From the NCBI RefSeq assembly GCF_000305935.1, contig NC_018870.1, positions 1,482,001-1,546,000 of the forward strand: DNA of 64,000 nt, given 5' to 3'. The notes beneath the pieces were generated by a model. It ran no database searches and was not told where the DNA came from. It saw nothing but the letters and a program-made list of their open reading frames with translations. The number at the start of each line of letters is the position of its first letter. Positions within the stretch are counted from its first letter, which is position 1. Below, piece by piece: positions 33,487-42,536 of this stretch. Made by a program: the position numbers and the translations under genes. The DNA is from Thermacetogenium phaeum DSM 12270. GTDB taxonomy: Bacteria; Bacillota; DSM-12270; Thermacetogeniales; Thermacetogeniaceae.

Positions 33487-34149
33487 TTACAACACCTTTT
33501 CCGCCTTTTGTTGGTCAGCTATTTTTTTGAGTTCAAAGACCACCATTCCGCTGAGAACCGCATAATCCTCCGTAGGCAGGTAATTCGGTGCCGATGCATC
33601 AAAAAGGATATTCCCCGAGGCCGGAAATTCCTCATCCCCGCGCCAGATTACATAGACGACGGGAACCATAGGGAGGACTGGGATGCGTATGCTGACATCA
33701 CCGAAACTTTCCCGCACCCCACCTAAAATACTACCCGCTTTTATAAGATTTTCCGGCCGCTCGCCGAAGAACTTGATCAATGGGCGAATCGCTCTGTTAT
33801 GAAAAGGATTGATATAAATCTGCCCCGCAGGCAGCTCTTTAAAGGATATCCAGCGATTTTTTATAGCGACACCTTCTGCTGAGTTCAGGTAATGAAGTAT
33901 CAATATCTTGTTGACAACCGGCACCTCTCCTTCTTGTTCCTGATAGACTTCACCGGACGGGTAACGAACACGGTACTCTTTATTCAAAAAAGGCACAACT
34001 ATTTCCTTTTCTTTTTCCAAATATTTGACTCCTGCTCTGAATGCAATATTCTCTGGCGCAAATTCTCCAAGCTGCTTCTGAGCAACATCCAGCGTAACAT
34101 CCCAGTTCATAAAGGATTTATTTTTAAATTGGAATTTACTCATTTCCAT
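33487..34149 (-). CDS. DUF3786 domain protein (220 aa)
   Basis: The C-terminal half has the family signature LPMVPVVYVIWRGDEEFP, then NILFDASAPNYLPTEDYAVL. DUF3786 proteins are common in acetogens, sulfate reducers and methanogens, often near corrinoid or C1-pathway genes. The function is unknown; some carry Fe-S motifs, this one has none. The start has AAGGGGGG 8 bases upstream. Confidence 0.75.
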   Translation of the reverse strand: MEMSKFQFKNKSFMNWDVTLDVAQKQLGEFAPENIAFRAGVKYLEKEKEIVVPFLNKEYRVRYPSGEVYQEQEGEVPVVNKILILHYLNSAEGVAIKNRWISFKELPAGQIYINPFHNRAIRPLIKFFGERPENLIKAGSILGGVRESFGDVSIRIPVLPMVPVVYVIWRGDEEFPASGNILFDASAPNYLPTEDYAVLSGMVVFELKKIADQQKAEKVL

Positions 34150-34291
34150 GCCCTAACCCCCCTTAATGAGTTTTAATTAATTAATTCGTTATAGGCCGAG
34201 TTCTTCCTTCTCATTCCTGTAAGAATCGTTAAAGGGGTTCAAGGGCATAATAACATTTTTACAGCCGGTGAGAGAGCCAGAAAAGCTTCTG

Positions 34292-34319
34292 TTGACAATT
34301 CTCATGGCCATGGTAAAAT
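34292..34319 (+). promoter_or_regulatory. Sigma-A-type promoter of tRNA-Arg
   Basis: TTGACA (34292-34297), a 16-base spacer and TAAAAT (34314-34319) lie 13 bases before the mature tRNA start. Confidence 0.75.
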
Positions 34320-34332
34320 TAAATACAGATGT

Positions 34333-34407
34333 GCGCCCGTAGCTCAGGGGATAGAGCGCTGGCCTCCGGAGCCAGGTGCGCAGGTTCGATTCCTGCCGGG
34401 CGCGCCA
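34333..34407 (+). tRNA. tRNA-Arg (anticodon CCG), CCA encoded
   Basis: Acceptor GCGCCCG pairs with CGGGCGC. The D arm GCTCAGGGGATAGAGC, anticodon stem CTGGC/GCCAG with loop CTCCGGA (anticodon CCG), T arm with GGTTCGATTCC and encoded CCA are all present. Confidence 0.96.
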
Positions 34408-34415
34408 TTTTTTTA

Positions 34416-35306
34416 TCAGGAGATATCCAGTTTTTTTACTTTTCGCTCAGGATTCCAGCCGAAGAGAGCACAAATAGCCAAAACAAACCGAACCAGCTTA
34501 TTCTGCAGCTTTTTTTCTAAAATGCTGTTCTGCAAAGTTATTTTTTCTATCTTCTTCTGAAGGGAAATATTCGTAGTGTTAAGCATATCGAGCTCCAATT
34601 CCAGATTCTCATTGGTTCTCTGAAGTGCCTGATATGCTTTTTTCATTTCAGCTACTTCCTTGCTGAGTCTCAATATCTCCTGATGTTTGGCTTTGACCTC
34701 AGTTCGTAAACTCTCCAGCGCTCGGTTATACTTCTTTTCCATCTCGGCTCTGGCCGGCTCGAACTGGCTTAATTCTCTTTCCAGGTTCCTTATCTTCTCC
34801 TCCTGCAAGGCAACGGTTTCCTGGAGATGATTGTTATCGCGTTGCAGATCCCTATTCTCTTTATTTAACAGGATATTCTCCTGAGTACGTGACTTTAGCT
34901 GACCGGTTAGATTCTTAATATCCTCCTCTGCCTGCGAGTATTTATCCTGAAGCTTGGCGATTTCTTTACCGTATTCCTCTATCCTCTCCAGAAACTGACG
35001 ACGTTCCCCTTCCAGCTGATGGAGATTCGCCTCCATGGTTTTGATTAGAATTTGGGCCTCATGTAGCTTTTTTTCTTTTTCCTCCAGAGCACGAACAAGT
35101 TCTTCAGTTTGTTTGCGTAGAGCATTGATTACTTTGTTTTTTTCGGCAAGATCCAATCCCATGTCCTGTTTTTTTTCTTTTACCGAACTGTTTTTCTTCA
35201 GGTCATTATCCCTGAAATCCTCCCCCAGCTCCCAGGTAAAGTCTTCGTCTCGACCGCGACCGTTAAAAACTTCTGAAATCTTGCGTTCGGGCTTAACTTT
35301 AGCCAC
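34416..35306 (-). CDS. Long coiled-coil protein (about 296 aa)
   Basis: From about residue 45 to 265 the protein is a continuous charged heptad coiled coil (KQTEELVRALEEKEKKLHEA, EILRLSKEVAEMKKAYQAL). A short hydrophobic, basic end follows (LVRFVLAICALFGWNPERK) that could touch the membrane. No enzyme domain is seen. GTG 35306 has AGGAGG 9 bases upstream, better than the TTG at 35315. It may be a structural or sporulation-related scaffold; this is not established. Confidence 0.65.
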   Translation of the reverse strand: MAKVKPERKISEVFNGRGRDEDFTWELGEDFRDNDLKKNSSVKEKKQDMGLDLAEKNKVINALRKQTEELVRALEEKEKKLHEAQILIKTMEANLHQLEGERRQFLERIEEYGKEIAKLQDKYSQAEEDIKNLTGQLKSRTQENILLNKENRDLQRDNNHLQETVALQEEKIRNLERELSQFEPARAEMEKKYNRALESLRTEVKAKHQEILRLSKEVAEMKKAYQALQRTNENLELELDMLNTTNISLQKKIEKITLQNSILEKKLQNKLVRFVLAICALFGWNPERKVKKLDIS

Positions 35307-35423
35307 CCTTACCAACCTCCTCTTTTTTAATTAGGAGGGATCTTCGCTATCTACCGCCTGGAATCCTTCGGTAAATATGGAATATGCTGACGAAATACCG
35401 GTACCTTAATAACTTTTTAAAAA

Positions 35424-35456
35424 CAAAATTCAGGGTTTATAAACCCTGAACCTTAA
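35424..35456 (-). terminator. Terminator at the end of the dnaD-to-zinc-protein gene run
   Basis: TTCAGGGTTTATAAACCCTGAA is a near-perfect hairpin followed on the minus strand by TTTTGTTTTT. It lies about 35 bp after the zinc protein stop. Confidence 0.8.
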
Positions 35457-35489
35457 TTTTATTCTTATTCTGTTGGCTTTTCGCGAATA

Positions 35490-35660
35490 TCAGCCAATAG
35501 GTTTTTTGGGCTTATTGTACTCTAAAGCATCATACTGCAGCTTGGCCAAACAAAGATCACAAAAGTAGGTTGAGTTCGGATTCTTCTCGAGTTTTTCATA
35601 ATCTTTATGGGCGTCTGTAATGATTTCTTTCTTTCCGCAAAGGGCGCAGCGCACTTCCAA
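35490..35660 (-). CDS. Small zinc-ribbon protein, DUF2197/YlaI-like (56 aa)
   Basis: Two CxxC knuckles, MEVRCALCGKKE near the start and TYFCDLCLAKLQ about 25 residues later, make a four-Cys zinc site. The fold and size match the DUF2197 (YlaI-like) group of Firmicutes. It uses a TTG start at 35660 behind GAGGGG, which makes it easy to miss. It lies 21 bp after hisC. The function is unknown. Confidence 0.75.
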   Translation of the reverse strand: MEVRCALCGKKEIITDAHKDYEKLEKNPNSTYFCDLCLAKLQYDALEYNKPKKPIG

Positions 35661-35681
35661 AAGAAAACACCCCTCAAGAAA

Positions 35682-36788
35682 TCACACCCGATCATCCAAA
35701 ATCTTTTCCAGACTGGCGATAAAGCGCTTATTTTGCTCCGGTGTGCCTACTGTAACCCTAATCCACGTAGGATAACCGAATATGTCCCCAGTTCTCACAA
35801 TAATACCTTCTTTCAGCAGGGACATGAAAACCTCCCGGGAATCCCTTTTTAGGTTCAAGAAAATAAAGTTGGCCTCCGATGGAACATACTCCAACTTAAG
35901 CCTGGCAAAGGAATCATAAAGGTATTCTTTTCCTTTCAGAACCACATCCCTGCTTTGTTGCAGAAATTCCTTATCCTGCAAAGCCGCTACAGCTGCCTTT
36001 TGGGCAAGCAGATTAACATTGAACGGCTCCCGCACTCTGTTAATTAATTGAATGATCTTCGGTGCGGCTATACCATAGCCTACTCGCAGCCCCGCCAACC
36101 CATATATTTTCGAAAATGTCCGCAGCACAATGACCCGCTCATCCTCTTTCACCAGCTCAACTGCACTGGTGTATTGAGGGGCGGTCACATACTCATAATA
36201 TGCTTCATCAACAACCACCAGAACACCTGAGGGAATTTGATTTAAGAACAGACGCAAATCCTGACCGTCCACTATAGTACCTGTGGGGTTATTGGGATTG
36301 CAGATAAAGATCAGCTTCGTCTCTTCATCTACCTGCCGGGCTATTTCATCCAGATCATGAACAAAGTTCCTCAGCGGGACCGTTACAGGTCTGGCACCCA
36401 TTAATCTGGTGATAAAATCGTACTCCGAAAAAGACGGCCATGCGAAGATAACACGTTCCCTCGGATTCAGGAAGGTTTCTCCCAACATCTTAAGAATCTC
36501 GTCGGTACCATTGCCGATGATAAAGTGATCCTCAGGTAAATGTAAGCTGTTTGCTAGTTCTTTCTTTAAATAATAACAATTGCCATCCGGATAGTTATGG
36601 ACCTTATTTATAGCATCCTTCAGGGCATTCAATGCAGCAGGAGATGGCCCCAGCGGATTTTCATTAGACGCCAATTTAATGACCCCGGTAATTCCGTATT
36701 CTCGCTCAACTTCTTCAATCGGTTTGCCAGGTACGTATGGTTTAAGATCAAATATCGCCCGGCGTCCCAGTCTGTTCACATCATCCAA
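35682..36788 (-). CDS. hisC: Histidinol-phosphate aminotransferase
   Basis: This class I/II PLP enzyme converts imidazole-acetol phosphate and glutamate to histidinol phosphate. It has the HisC start (LKPYVPGKPIEEVEREYG), KLASNENPLGPSP, FICNPNNPTGT and the PLP lysine in TFSKIYGLAGLRVGYG. The length of 368 residues is normal. A TTG start at 36788 follows GGAGGGG. It is outside a his operon and clusters with speE, so a broader aromatic or phenylalanine aminotransferase role is possible. Confidence 0.88.
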   Translation of the reverse strand: MDDVNRLGRRAIFDLKPYVPGKPIEEVEREYGITGVIKLASNENPLGPSPAALNALKDAINKVHNYPDGNCYYLKKELANSLHLPEDHFIIGNGTDEILKMLGETFLNPRERVIFAWPSFSEYDFITRLMGARPVTVPLRNFVHDLDEIARQVDEETKLIFICNPNNPTGTIVDGQDLRLFLNQIPSGVLVVVDEAYYEYVTAPQYTSAVELVKEDERVIVLRTFSKIYGLAGLRVGYGIAAPKIIQLINRVREPFNVNLLAQKAAVAALQDKEFLQQSRDVVLKGKEYLYDSFARLKLEYVPSEANFIFLNLKRDSREVFMSLLKEGIIVRTGDIFGYPTWIRVTVGTPEQNKRFIASLEKILDDRV

Positions 36789-36874
36789 TTCTTACCCCTC
36801 CTAAACATTTATCTTCTCCAAAAATTGATAATCTCCTGCTGCAAATCGACGGCAGTAAGATTATTAAGATTATA

Positions 36875-37699
36875 TTATTTAAGCAGTTCTTCAATAAATC
36901 GGGGCAGTACGAAAGAAGCCTTATGCAATTCCGGTGTATAAAAACGAGTTGCAATAACAGGCTCCTTCCGGTAATCCTCGACGGGGTTATACTTCTTGGA
37001 GCCGAGTGTAAAACTCCAGAAACCGCTTATATAGCTCGGCACGCAAACCAAATAAGCTTTTGTTAAGGAAAATTGAGCACTTATACTAAAAAAGATTTCC
37101 TTAAAGAATTTGGCGTTAAAACAGGGGGAATCCGTCTGAGCAACCATAATGCCGTCGGGCCTAAGCGAATGGTAAACATCTTTATAAAAATCCTTGCTAA
37201 ATAATTCAATGGCAGGCCCAACCGGATCAGAGGAATCGATGATGACAACATCGTATTCGTTTTCTGGCCTCTTTATATATTCAACCCCATCAGCGATAAT
37301 AACGTTTAAGCGGGGATCATCAAAAGAACAGCTTATTTCAGGAAGGTACTTTTTACAAGCTGCAATCACGCGTTCATCAATTTCTACCAGGTCAACCCTT
37401 CGTACACTCTTATGTTTTAAAACCTCTCGTGCCGTTCCTCCGTCTCCGCCTCCAATAATGAGAACATCCCGCGGATCAGGATGGGTAAAGAGAGGCACAT
37501 GAGCGATCATTTCGTGGTAATAAAACTCATCCTGAATTGTCGTCTGCACCGCATCATCCAGGACCAGGGCACGGCCTAGCTCAACAAAGTCAACGATTGA
37601 CAGGTTTTGATACGGCGTTTTCTCCGAATAGAGGACCTCGTTAATACCCCACTGGACCTTGTATGCAGAACTATGCTCCTCCACAAACTGATAAGACAA
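36875..37699 (-). CDS. speE: Spermidine/polyamine aminopropyltransferase
   Basis: It transfers an aminopropyl group from decarboxylated S-adenosylmethionine to putrescine or a related amine. SAM-site motifs: LIIGGGDGGTAREVLKH and VDLVEIDERV; active-site region VIIDSSDPVGPA. The TTG start at 37699 has GAGGGAGG upstream; an in-frame ATG at 37765 lies inside the dnaI-like gene. No speD or agmatine genes are adjacent. The gap to the upstream gene is 16 bp, indicating an operon. Confidence 0.88.
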   Translation of the reverse strand: MSYQFVEEHSSAYKVQWGINEVLYSEKTPYQNLSIVDFVELGRALVLDDAVQTTIQDEFYYHEMIAHVPLFTHPDPRDVLIIGGGDGGTAREVLKHKSVRRVDLVEIDERVIAACKKYLPEISCSFDDPRLNVIIADGVEYIKRPENEYDVVIIDSSDPVGPAIELFSKDFYKDVYHSLRPDGIMVAQTDSPCFNAKFFKEIFFSISAQFSLTKAYLVCVPSYISGFWSFTLGSKKYNPVEDYRKEPVIATRFYTPELHKASFVLPRFIEELLK

Positions 37700-37715
37700 C
37701 TTAGATACCTCCCTC

Positions 37716-38519
37716 TTAATTTTTACGTTTTTCCCGTGACTTTTGATATCTGATATCATCCTCAACGGTTAGCCTATAAACGTTGCACATCTGAACAATT
37801 CTGGATGTTGTTCGTTTTCCAAGATATTTTTCAATTTCCGAAAGGTCAAGATTGGTCGTAATAATAACCGGCAACTGATAATTTAAGCGATAATTGAAAA
37901 GCGAGTACAATTTATTACAGGTCCAGGAGGTGTAGTTATGTGCTCCCAAATCATCCAATATGAGGACTTCTACTCGTCGTGCTCCGTTCAATAAGGCCAC
38001 ATCATCAATTTCTGCTGCTTCACCGGGCGTTCCACGATGGTAAGTCGACCTTAACTCATCTAGAAAGTCGGGCACTACCAGAAAGAGAACTTGAACCCCT
38101 TTTTGAAGCAGGTAATTGGCAATCGCTCCTGCAAGGTACGTTTTACCTGAACCTACATCGCCTGTTAATAAAAGCCCAGGCGTCTTCTTATTTCTTAAGT
38201 AATCTTGGACGAACTGGCGAGCTCCCTGGAGAACCCGGGCAGCCCTTTCCCTGTGCTCCCCCTGGTAATAGTCAAGAGAAAACCCTTCAAAGGTGTAGGA
38301 ACTGATCTCCGGCGTAATATTAGCATAAGCGTATCGCCGCTCTAAATATTGTTGTTTAACGCAAGGGCAAATACGGGCCTTTTCTCCCTCGATAATAACC
38401 CCTCGATCACAGCAGATAAGGCAACGAGGTTTTTCTTTGAGAGAATATTGCTCCTGCCCCTTATTTCGCAGCAACTTCTGCAAGCTATTAAGGATATCCA
38501 TAATCCTCCTCATTTTCAT
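37716..38519 (-). CDS. Replicative helicase loader, DnaI/DnaC-type AAA+ ATPase
   Basis: An N-terminal Cys cluster (CLICCDRG ... CPC) may bind zinc, as in DnaI. The AAA+ core has Walker A GDVGSGKTYLA and Walker B EVLILDDLGAHN, plus an arginine finger near LGKRTTSRIV. It should load the DnaB-type helicase at the origin or at restart forks, together with the DnaD-like protein encoded 9 bp upstream. Start options are ATG 38519 and ATG 38501 (GAGGAGG very near the latter). Confidence 0.85.
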   Translation of the reverse strand: MKMRRIMDILNSLQKLLRNKGQEQYSLKEKPRCLICCDRGVIIEGEKARICPCVKQQYLERRYAYANITPEISSYTFEGFSLDYYQGEHRERAARVLQGARQFVQDYLRNKKTPGLLLTGDVGSGKTYLAGAIANYLLQKGVQVLFLVVPDFLDELRSTYHRGTPGEAAEIDDVALLNGARRVEVLILDDLGAHNYTSWTCNKLYSLFNYRLNYQLPVIITTNLDLSEIEKYLGKRTTSRIVQMCNVYRLTVEDDIRYQKSREKRKN

Positions 38520-38528
38520 CCTACCCGG

Positions 38529-39290
38529 CTATGTGATGTAGATATCCTTAAAACGGTCTCCCATCCTCTGATGCTCCCAACAGCCCTGTTCTTTATTTTT
38601 CTGCCGTTTTGATAAAAACTCGTTTTCATATTGTATAACCTCACGAGGTGTTCGTAAGTTCTTTTTTGCCCATTGAGACAAAATCCGGTCTACATAGTTT
38701 AAATTAAGGACACCCCGCAATACCGCCCGCTTTAATGCCTCTTTAATTAATTCCTCCGAATAACCTTCATCTCGATACCAGCTTTCAATCTGCGCTGTTT
38801 CTATGGGCGTTAAAGGCCTGCCGAATTCCTGTTCGAAGGTTTTGATTAGATTAAGGACAGGCTGACAGATTTCTTCTATATCCTTCCCGTTCATATCTCG
38901 GATCTGTAATGTTGCTGCAATTTCCTGTGGCGTTTTCTGTATAGTCTGAAGCTTTTCTTCAGCCCACAAATCCGCCATCTTCTGAAAAAGGCCGGTCGGA
39001 TCCAATGAGCTTCCGGAGTTGATCAGCAGTCCCAGGCCACACATTTTTTTCAAAGATTCCTGTATCTGTACTTCAGGGATATGCAAAAGCTCAGAAAAAT
39101 CTGCTATCTCAAGTTCATGCTTCCCCGTCTGCTGATAATAGCAGAAGGCAATTACCACTAAGATATCCGTCCCATCGAGATTCAGTCTCCCACTATACTT
39201 AAGAAGCAAATTGGGTATCAGCGTAAACCCCGCCGCAAAAAAGTCTTTGCTGAAGAGTGCCGGTATATGAAACCTGCCGCAGTCCTTCAT
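38529..39290 (-). CDS. DnaD-domain replication initiation protein
   Basis: The N-terminal winged-helix part (GRLNLDGTDILVVIAFCYY, DFSELLHIPEVQIQESLKKM) is joined to a DnaB_2/DnaD C-terminal domain (FEQEFGRPLTPIETAQIESW, YVDRILSQWAKKN). Such proteins remodel DNA during primosome assembly. ATG 39290 with AAAAGGG upstream gives a normal length of 253 residues; the open frame to 39455 is AT-rich and not protein-like. It is followed by the helicase loader, the classic pairing in Firmicutes. Confidence 0.82.
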   Translation of the reverse strand: MKDCGRFHIPALFSKDFFAAGFTLIPNLLLKYSGRLNLDGTDILVVIAFCYYQQTGKHELEIADFSELLHIPEVQIQESLKKMCGLGLLINSGSSLDPTGLFQKMADLWAEEKLQTIQKTPQEIAATLQIRDMNGKDIEEICQPVLNLIKTFEQEFGRPLTPIETAQIESWYRDEGYSEELIKEALKRAVLRGVLNLNYVDRILSQWAKKNLRTPREVIQYENEFLSKRQKNKEQGCWEHQRMGDRFKDIYIT

Positions 39291-39446
39291 GGATACCATC
39301 CCTTTTATTCTTCTATTTGAATTATTAGCCGGCCTCCTGCAAAAACCTGCCTCAGCCAGAAATAATTTTAAACCTTCTTTGAAAATAAATAAAATGTGAT
39401 TATTCAGGAAAAAATTATATAAACAAGAATAAAAAGAGGAATAAAG

Positions 39447-40268
39447 ATGAGCCACTATATTAACAACTTGCTGTCAGAAGTTTTGGATGACTGGAGATTC
39501 AACAATTCCAACAACTCTTTCTCACAAAAAAAATTTCTTCAGTTAGTCAATCAACAACCCGAACTAGTACTAAATAAAATCTTCTTCGACTTCTATCCCA
39601 CACATCCTGCTATTAACTCGTTTTCGGCCCTGCGACGCTTTTTTATAACGAAATTTGAAGACATTTACCGGGGTTTTGCCGAATACACAACCATCTTACA
39701 GAATGCTATGGAAAGAGAGGTATTGTCGGATAGTGAATTCGTCCTCAGCAGGGAGGCACGCTTTATCATCAAAGAAGTTCTGATACTTGCCATCAATAGC
39801 CCAAAAGCCTCACCTCAACATCGTTTCTTACTTTTCAAGAACCTGAACCTGCTGAAAACGAATCCCTATTATCGGAAGTTGATACCGGAATCGCAGGAGG
39901 AACTACTGTCCAATCTACCTTTTTACATGGAGCAGGCAGAGCTGCTGGCAGAGCTCCCCGATTTTAGCGGTGTCTACTTTACTGCACCAGAAATGGCACC
40001 TTTCTGGAATGCCATTTCCAAATATACCTTCACTGCTGCTGATGAGTATAAGTTAGAGCTCTTTCTTAATCTATCCCGCAAACAACAGATTCTTTTTACA
40101 CTGGCTAATTTCATTAGAAGATGCCCTGACATCTCATTGGTAAAGAAGGCCTCGGCAGTATTCATCACACTCGGAGAAGTCATTCCCTGGACAAAGCACC
40201 CCTTTATTAGGCGTCTGCTGGCTGTAAGCTACCAAGAAGCCTTAACATTAATATACAAAACAAAATAA
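39447..40268 (+). CDS. Hypothetical helical protein (273 aa)
   Basis: AAAAGAGG lies before the ATG. The protein is largely alpha-helical, hydrophobic in patches but without clear membrane helices (SFSALRRFFITKFEDIYRGF, YKLELFLNLSRKQQIL). No conserved motif is recognised. It is divergent from the dnaD-like gene and convergent with the aminotransferase gene, so it is probably monocistronic. Confidence 0.6.
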   Translation: MSHYINNLLSEVLDDWRFNNSNNSFSQKKFLQLVNQQPELVLNKIFFDFYPTHPAINSFSALRRFFITKFEDIYRGFAEYTTILQNAMEREVLSDSEFVLSREARFIIKEVLILAINSPKASPQHRFLLFKNLNLLKTNPYYRKLIPESQEELLSNLPFYMEQAELLAELPDFSGVYFTAPEMAPFWNAISKYTFTAADEYKLELFLNLSRKQQILFTLANFIRRCPDISLVKKASAVFITLGEVIPWTKHPFIRRLLAVSYQEALTLIYKTK

Positions 40269-40289
40269 GGAAAAATCGCCGCAAGTGCC

Positions 40290-41501
40290 TTATACAATAG
40301 CCGTTCTCGGTAATCTCCGAAGCCGGCGTAAAAACCGCTCTATCCTTTCCAGGGCCTCCTCGATCTCATTTTGCGCTGCTGCATAACAGCAGCGAACAAA
40401 ACCTTCACCGCTTTGGCCAAAGGCATTCCCAGGAACTACGGCAACTTTTTCTTCGAATAACAACTTTTCGCAGAATTCTTCAGAACTCATTCCCGTTTCT
40501 TTAATACTAGGAAAAACATAAAATGCACCCCTGGGACGATAGCAGGTCAGCCCCAGCTCTGTCAAACCGTGAACCATAAGTTGTCTCCTTTTGTCATATG
40601 AGGAAACCATTTCTTCAATAAAGGGAAATCCTTCTTGCAAAGCAGCCAAAGCAGCGCACTGGCTGATCGATGGAGCGCAAAGCATTGTATATTGATGAAT
40701 TTTGAGCATGGCCTCAATTATCTCCGCCGGTCCTGCAGCAAAACCAAGGCGCCAGCCTGTCATGGCAAAAGCTTTGGAAAACCCGTTGAGCAGGATTGTC
40801 CTCTCCTGCATGCCGGGTAGAGAGGCAATACTGATGTGCTTTGTTCCGTATGTTAGTTCAGCATAAACCTCATCAGAAATAACTAGCAGGTTGTACTTCC
40901 TCGCCACCTGTGCTATCTCTTCCAGATCGGCTCGCTCCATAATGGCACCAGTTGGGTTATTGGGATAGGATATAATAATCGCTTTGGATTTGGGGGTAAT
41001 CCTGGCAATTAAATCCTTTTTTTTGATCTTGAATTCATCCTCAGCACTGGTAGGGACTATTACCGGAACTCCACCTGCGAGTTTTGTGCTGGGAACATAA
41101 GACACATAACAGGGCTCTGCAATTAATATCTCATCGCCGGGGTTGACAATCGCTCGTAAGACGAGATCCACAGCTTCACTAACACCAACGGTAACCAGGA
41201 TATTTTCAGCTTCATAATTTAAGTCAAACCTCTTTAAGTAACAAGTAATTGCCTGACGGAGCTCCGGCATTCCTCCGTTGGAGGTATATTTTGTCCTGCC
41301 TTCCTGTAAAGCCTTACGGCAGGCGGCGCGAATAACCTCCGGTGTGATAAAATCTGGTTCCCCTACCCCAAGGGAAATAACTCCGGAGGTACGGGCTATG
41401 AGATCAAAGAATTTGCGAATTCCTGATGGCGGAAGATTCCGCACAATATCGGATACAAATCCTTCTTTATTCTTCTCTTGCATAATTCTCCTCTCATTCA
41501 T
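40290..41501 (-). CDS. Class I/II PLP-dependent aminotransferase (T-box controlled, 403 aa)
   Basis: It has the AspC/AlaT/PatA-type features: ISLGVGEPDFITPEVI, TKYTSNGGMPELRQAI, SYPNNPTGAI and the PLP lysine in LNGFSKAFAMTGWRLG. The substrate is not fixed by sequence; annotations of close relatives range from aspartate to alanine aminotransferase. ATG 41501 follows GAGGGAG; ATG 41483 is the next choice. A complete T-box leader lies directly upstream, so expression should respond to uncharged tRNA of one amino acid. Confidence 0.85.
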   Translation of the reverse strand: MNERRIMQEKNKEGFVSDIVRNLPPSGIRKFFDLIARTSGVISLGVGEPDFITPEVIRAACRKALQEGRTKYTSNGGMPELRQAITCYLKRFDLNYEAENILVTVGVSEAVDLVLRAIVNPGDEILIAEPCYVSYVPSTKLAGGVPVIVPTSAEDEFKIKKKDLIARITPKSKAIIISYPNNPTGAIMERADLEEIAQVARKYNLLVISDEVYAELTYGTKHISIASLPGMQERTILLNGFSKAFAMTGWRLGFAAGPAEIIEAMLKIHQYTMLCAPSISQCAALAALQEGFPFIEEMVSSYDKRRQLMVHGLTELGLTCYRPRGAFYVFPSIKETGMSSEEFCEKLLFEEKVAVVPGNAFGQSGEGFVRCCYAAAQNEIEEALERIERFLRRLRRLPRTAIV

Positions 41502-41530
41502 CCTTACTCCCTCTTTCTGCCTCATAATAT

Positions 41531-41776
41531 AAAAACCCCGTCCCAAAGGGACGGGGTTTCCGCGGTACCACCCTAATTGACCTTATGGAAAGGTCCAACT
41601 CTTGCTCTTTTAACGGTGAGACCGTCCTCGCTTACTCGGGTAAAACCCTTTCAGCAGGCACCTCCAGGGCGGCCTTCAGTGCTCTGCTCTACCGGTCTCT
41701 CACCCTCACCGGCTCGCTTTTAGAGGCAGATGACACCTACTCTTCCCCTTCACGGGTAATACATTATTCTGTTATT
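41531..41776 (-). ncRNA. T-box riboswitch leader of the aminotransferase gene
   Basis: The hallmark AGGGTGGTACCGCGG lies at 41560-41574 (minus strand). It is followed by a strong terminator hairpin (AAACCCCGTCCC with GGGACGGGGTTT and a T tract, 41532-41559). Upstream are the Stem I elements (GAGTAGGTG, CCGGTGAGGGTGAGAGACCGG) and the specifier side CTGAAGGCCGCCCTGGAG at 41662-41679. If the codon follows GAA directly, the specifier is GGC (Gly); shifted by one it is GCC (Ala). I cannot decide this by eye. Confidence 0.9.
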
Positions 41777-42419
41777 GGCCTGATTTTAGCATAGAGATCC
41801 CGCCAGTGTCAACCTGCCTTTTTATCGCTCGAGCTATTTCACGGGAGCACGGCAACATCCGGCAGTCAACAGCAACAACTCTGATACCTGCTTGCTTATC
41901 GCTGCATCCCCTATTCAGTTTCCTAGCACTACTCTTCACCTCAGAACAGTCCAGAACTGCCAGATTGAGTTCAGGAAGATAGTACTGATAAAACCGATCT
42001 CTATGCCTGAAGCCTTTAATGACATTGCAACGGGGGAATAAATAATTTATGGCGCGACCCAGTTTATCCGGCGGACTTTTTACCGCCGTTTCGGTCCGGA
42101 AATCGTCATCCGGTTGAGGACCGGAATCAAGGGTATTGCGCACCTGCCTGTAAAAATCATCAAGAATATTTTCAACACCCGGATTCCACTCCTCGCCGCT
42201 CATCCTCTGTCTGACCAATTCTTTTACAGCCTCTTTCAGGTATTCCTCGTGCGAGCCGATCAATTGTTCGAGCATAGCCAGGAGTTTTTGTGTACAAAGA
42301 TGCCCCTCTCTTAACTTTTCTTTATCATACTCCTTTTTTCTGAGAGATCCGATTATTGCTGCAAGCCGGTCCACCATGTCCAGGATCTGCTTTTCGGGAA
42401 ATTTTTCTTCATATGACAT
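41772..42419 (-). CDS. Hypothetical protein (215 aa)
   Basis: This is a mostly helical, charged protein (KQILDMVDRLAAIIGSLRKK, KLREGHLCTQKLLAMLEQL), with a Cys-containing C-terminal half (PELNLAVLDCSEVK, VVAVDCRMLPC). I do not recognise it. ATG 42419 is preferred over 42428 because it is closer to the usual distance from GGTGGGTGAGGG. Its 3' end contains the T-box promoter. Confidence 0.55.
   Translation of the reverse strand: MSYEEKFPEKQILDMVDRLAAIIGSLRKKEYDKEKLREGHLCTQKLLAMLEQLIGSHEEYLKEAVKELVRQRMSGEEWNPGVENILDDFYRQVRNTLDSGPQPDDDFRTETAVKSPPDKLGRAINYLFPRCNVIKGFRHRDRFYQYYLPELNLAVLDCSEVKSSARKLNRGCSDKQAGIRVVAVDCRMLPCSREIARAIKRQVDTGGISMLKSGQ
41783..41812 (-). promoter_or_regulatory. Sigma-A-type promoter of the T-box transcript
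   Basis: TTGACA (41807-41812), an 18-base spacer and TAAAAT (41783-41788) read on the minus strand. The promoter lies inside the 3' end of the preceding gene. Confidence 0.75.
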
Positions 42420-42484
42420 ATCCCTCACCCACCTTGTACCTTCTCCATAAGATCATTATTCCGGCGCCAGTTATTTTATTCCAA

Positions 42485-42521
42485 AATAAAAACCCCCAGG
42501 TAGTAAGAACTACCGGGGGCA
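42485..42521 (-). terminator. Terminator of the acetyl-CoA synthase operon
   Basis: GCCCCCGGTAGT, loop TCTT and ACTACCTGGGGG are followed by TTTTTATTTTGG on the minus strand, 16 bp after the last gene of the operon. Confidence 0.9.
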
Positions 42522-42536
42522 CTCCTTAATAACAGA

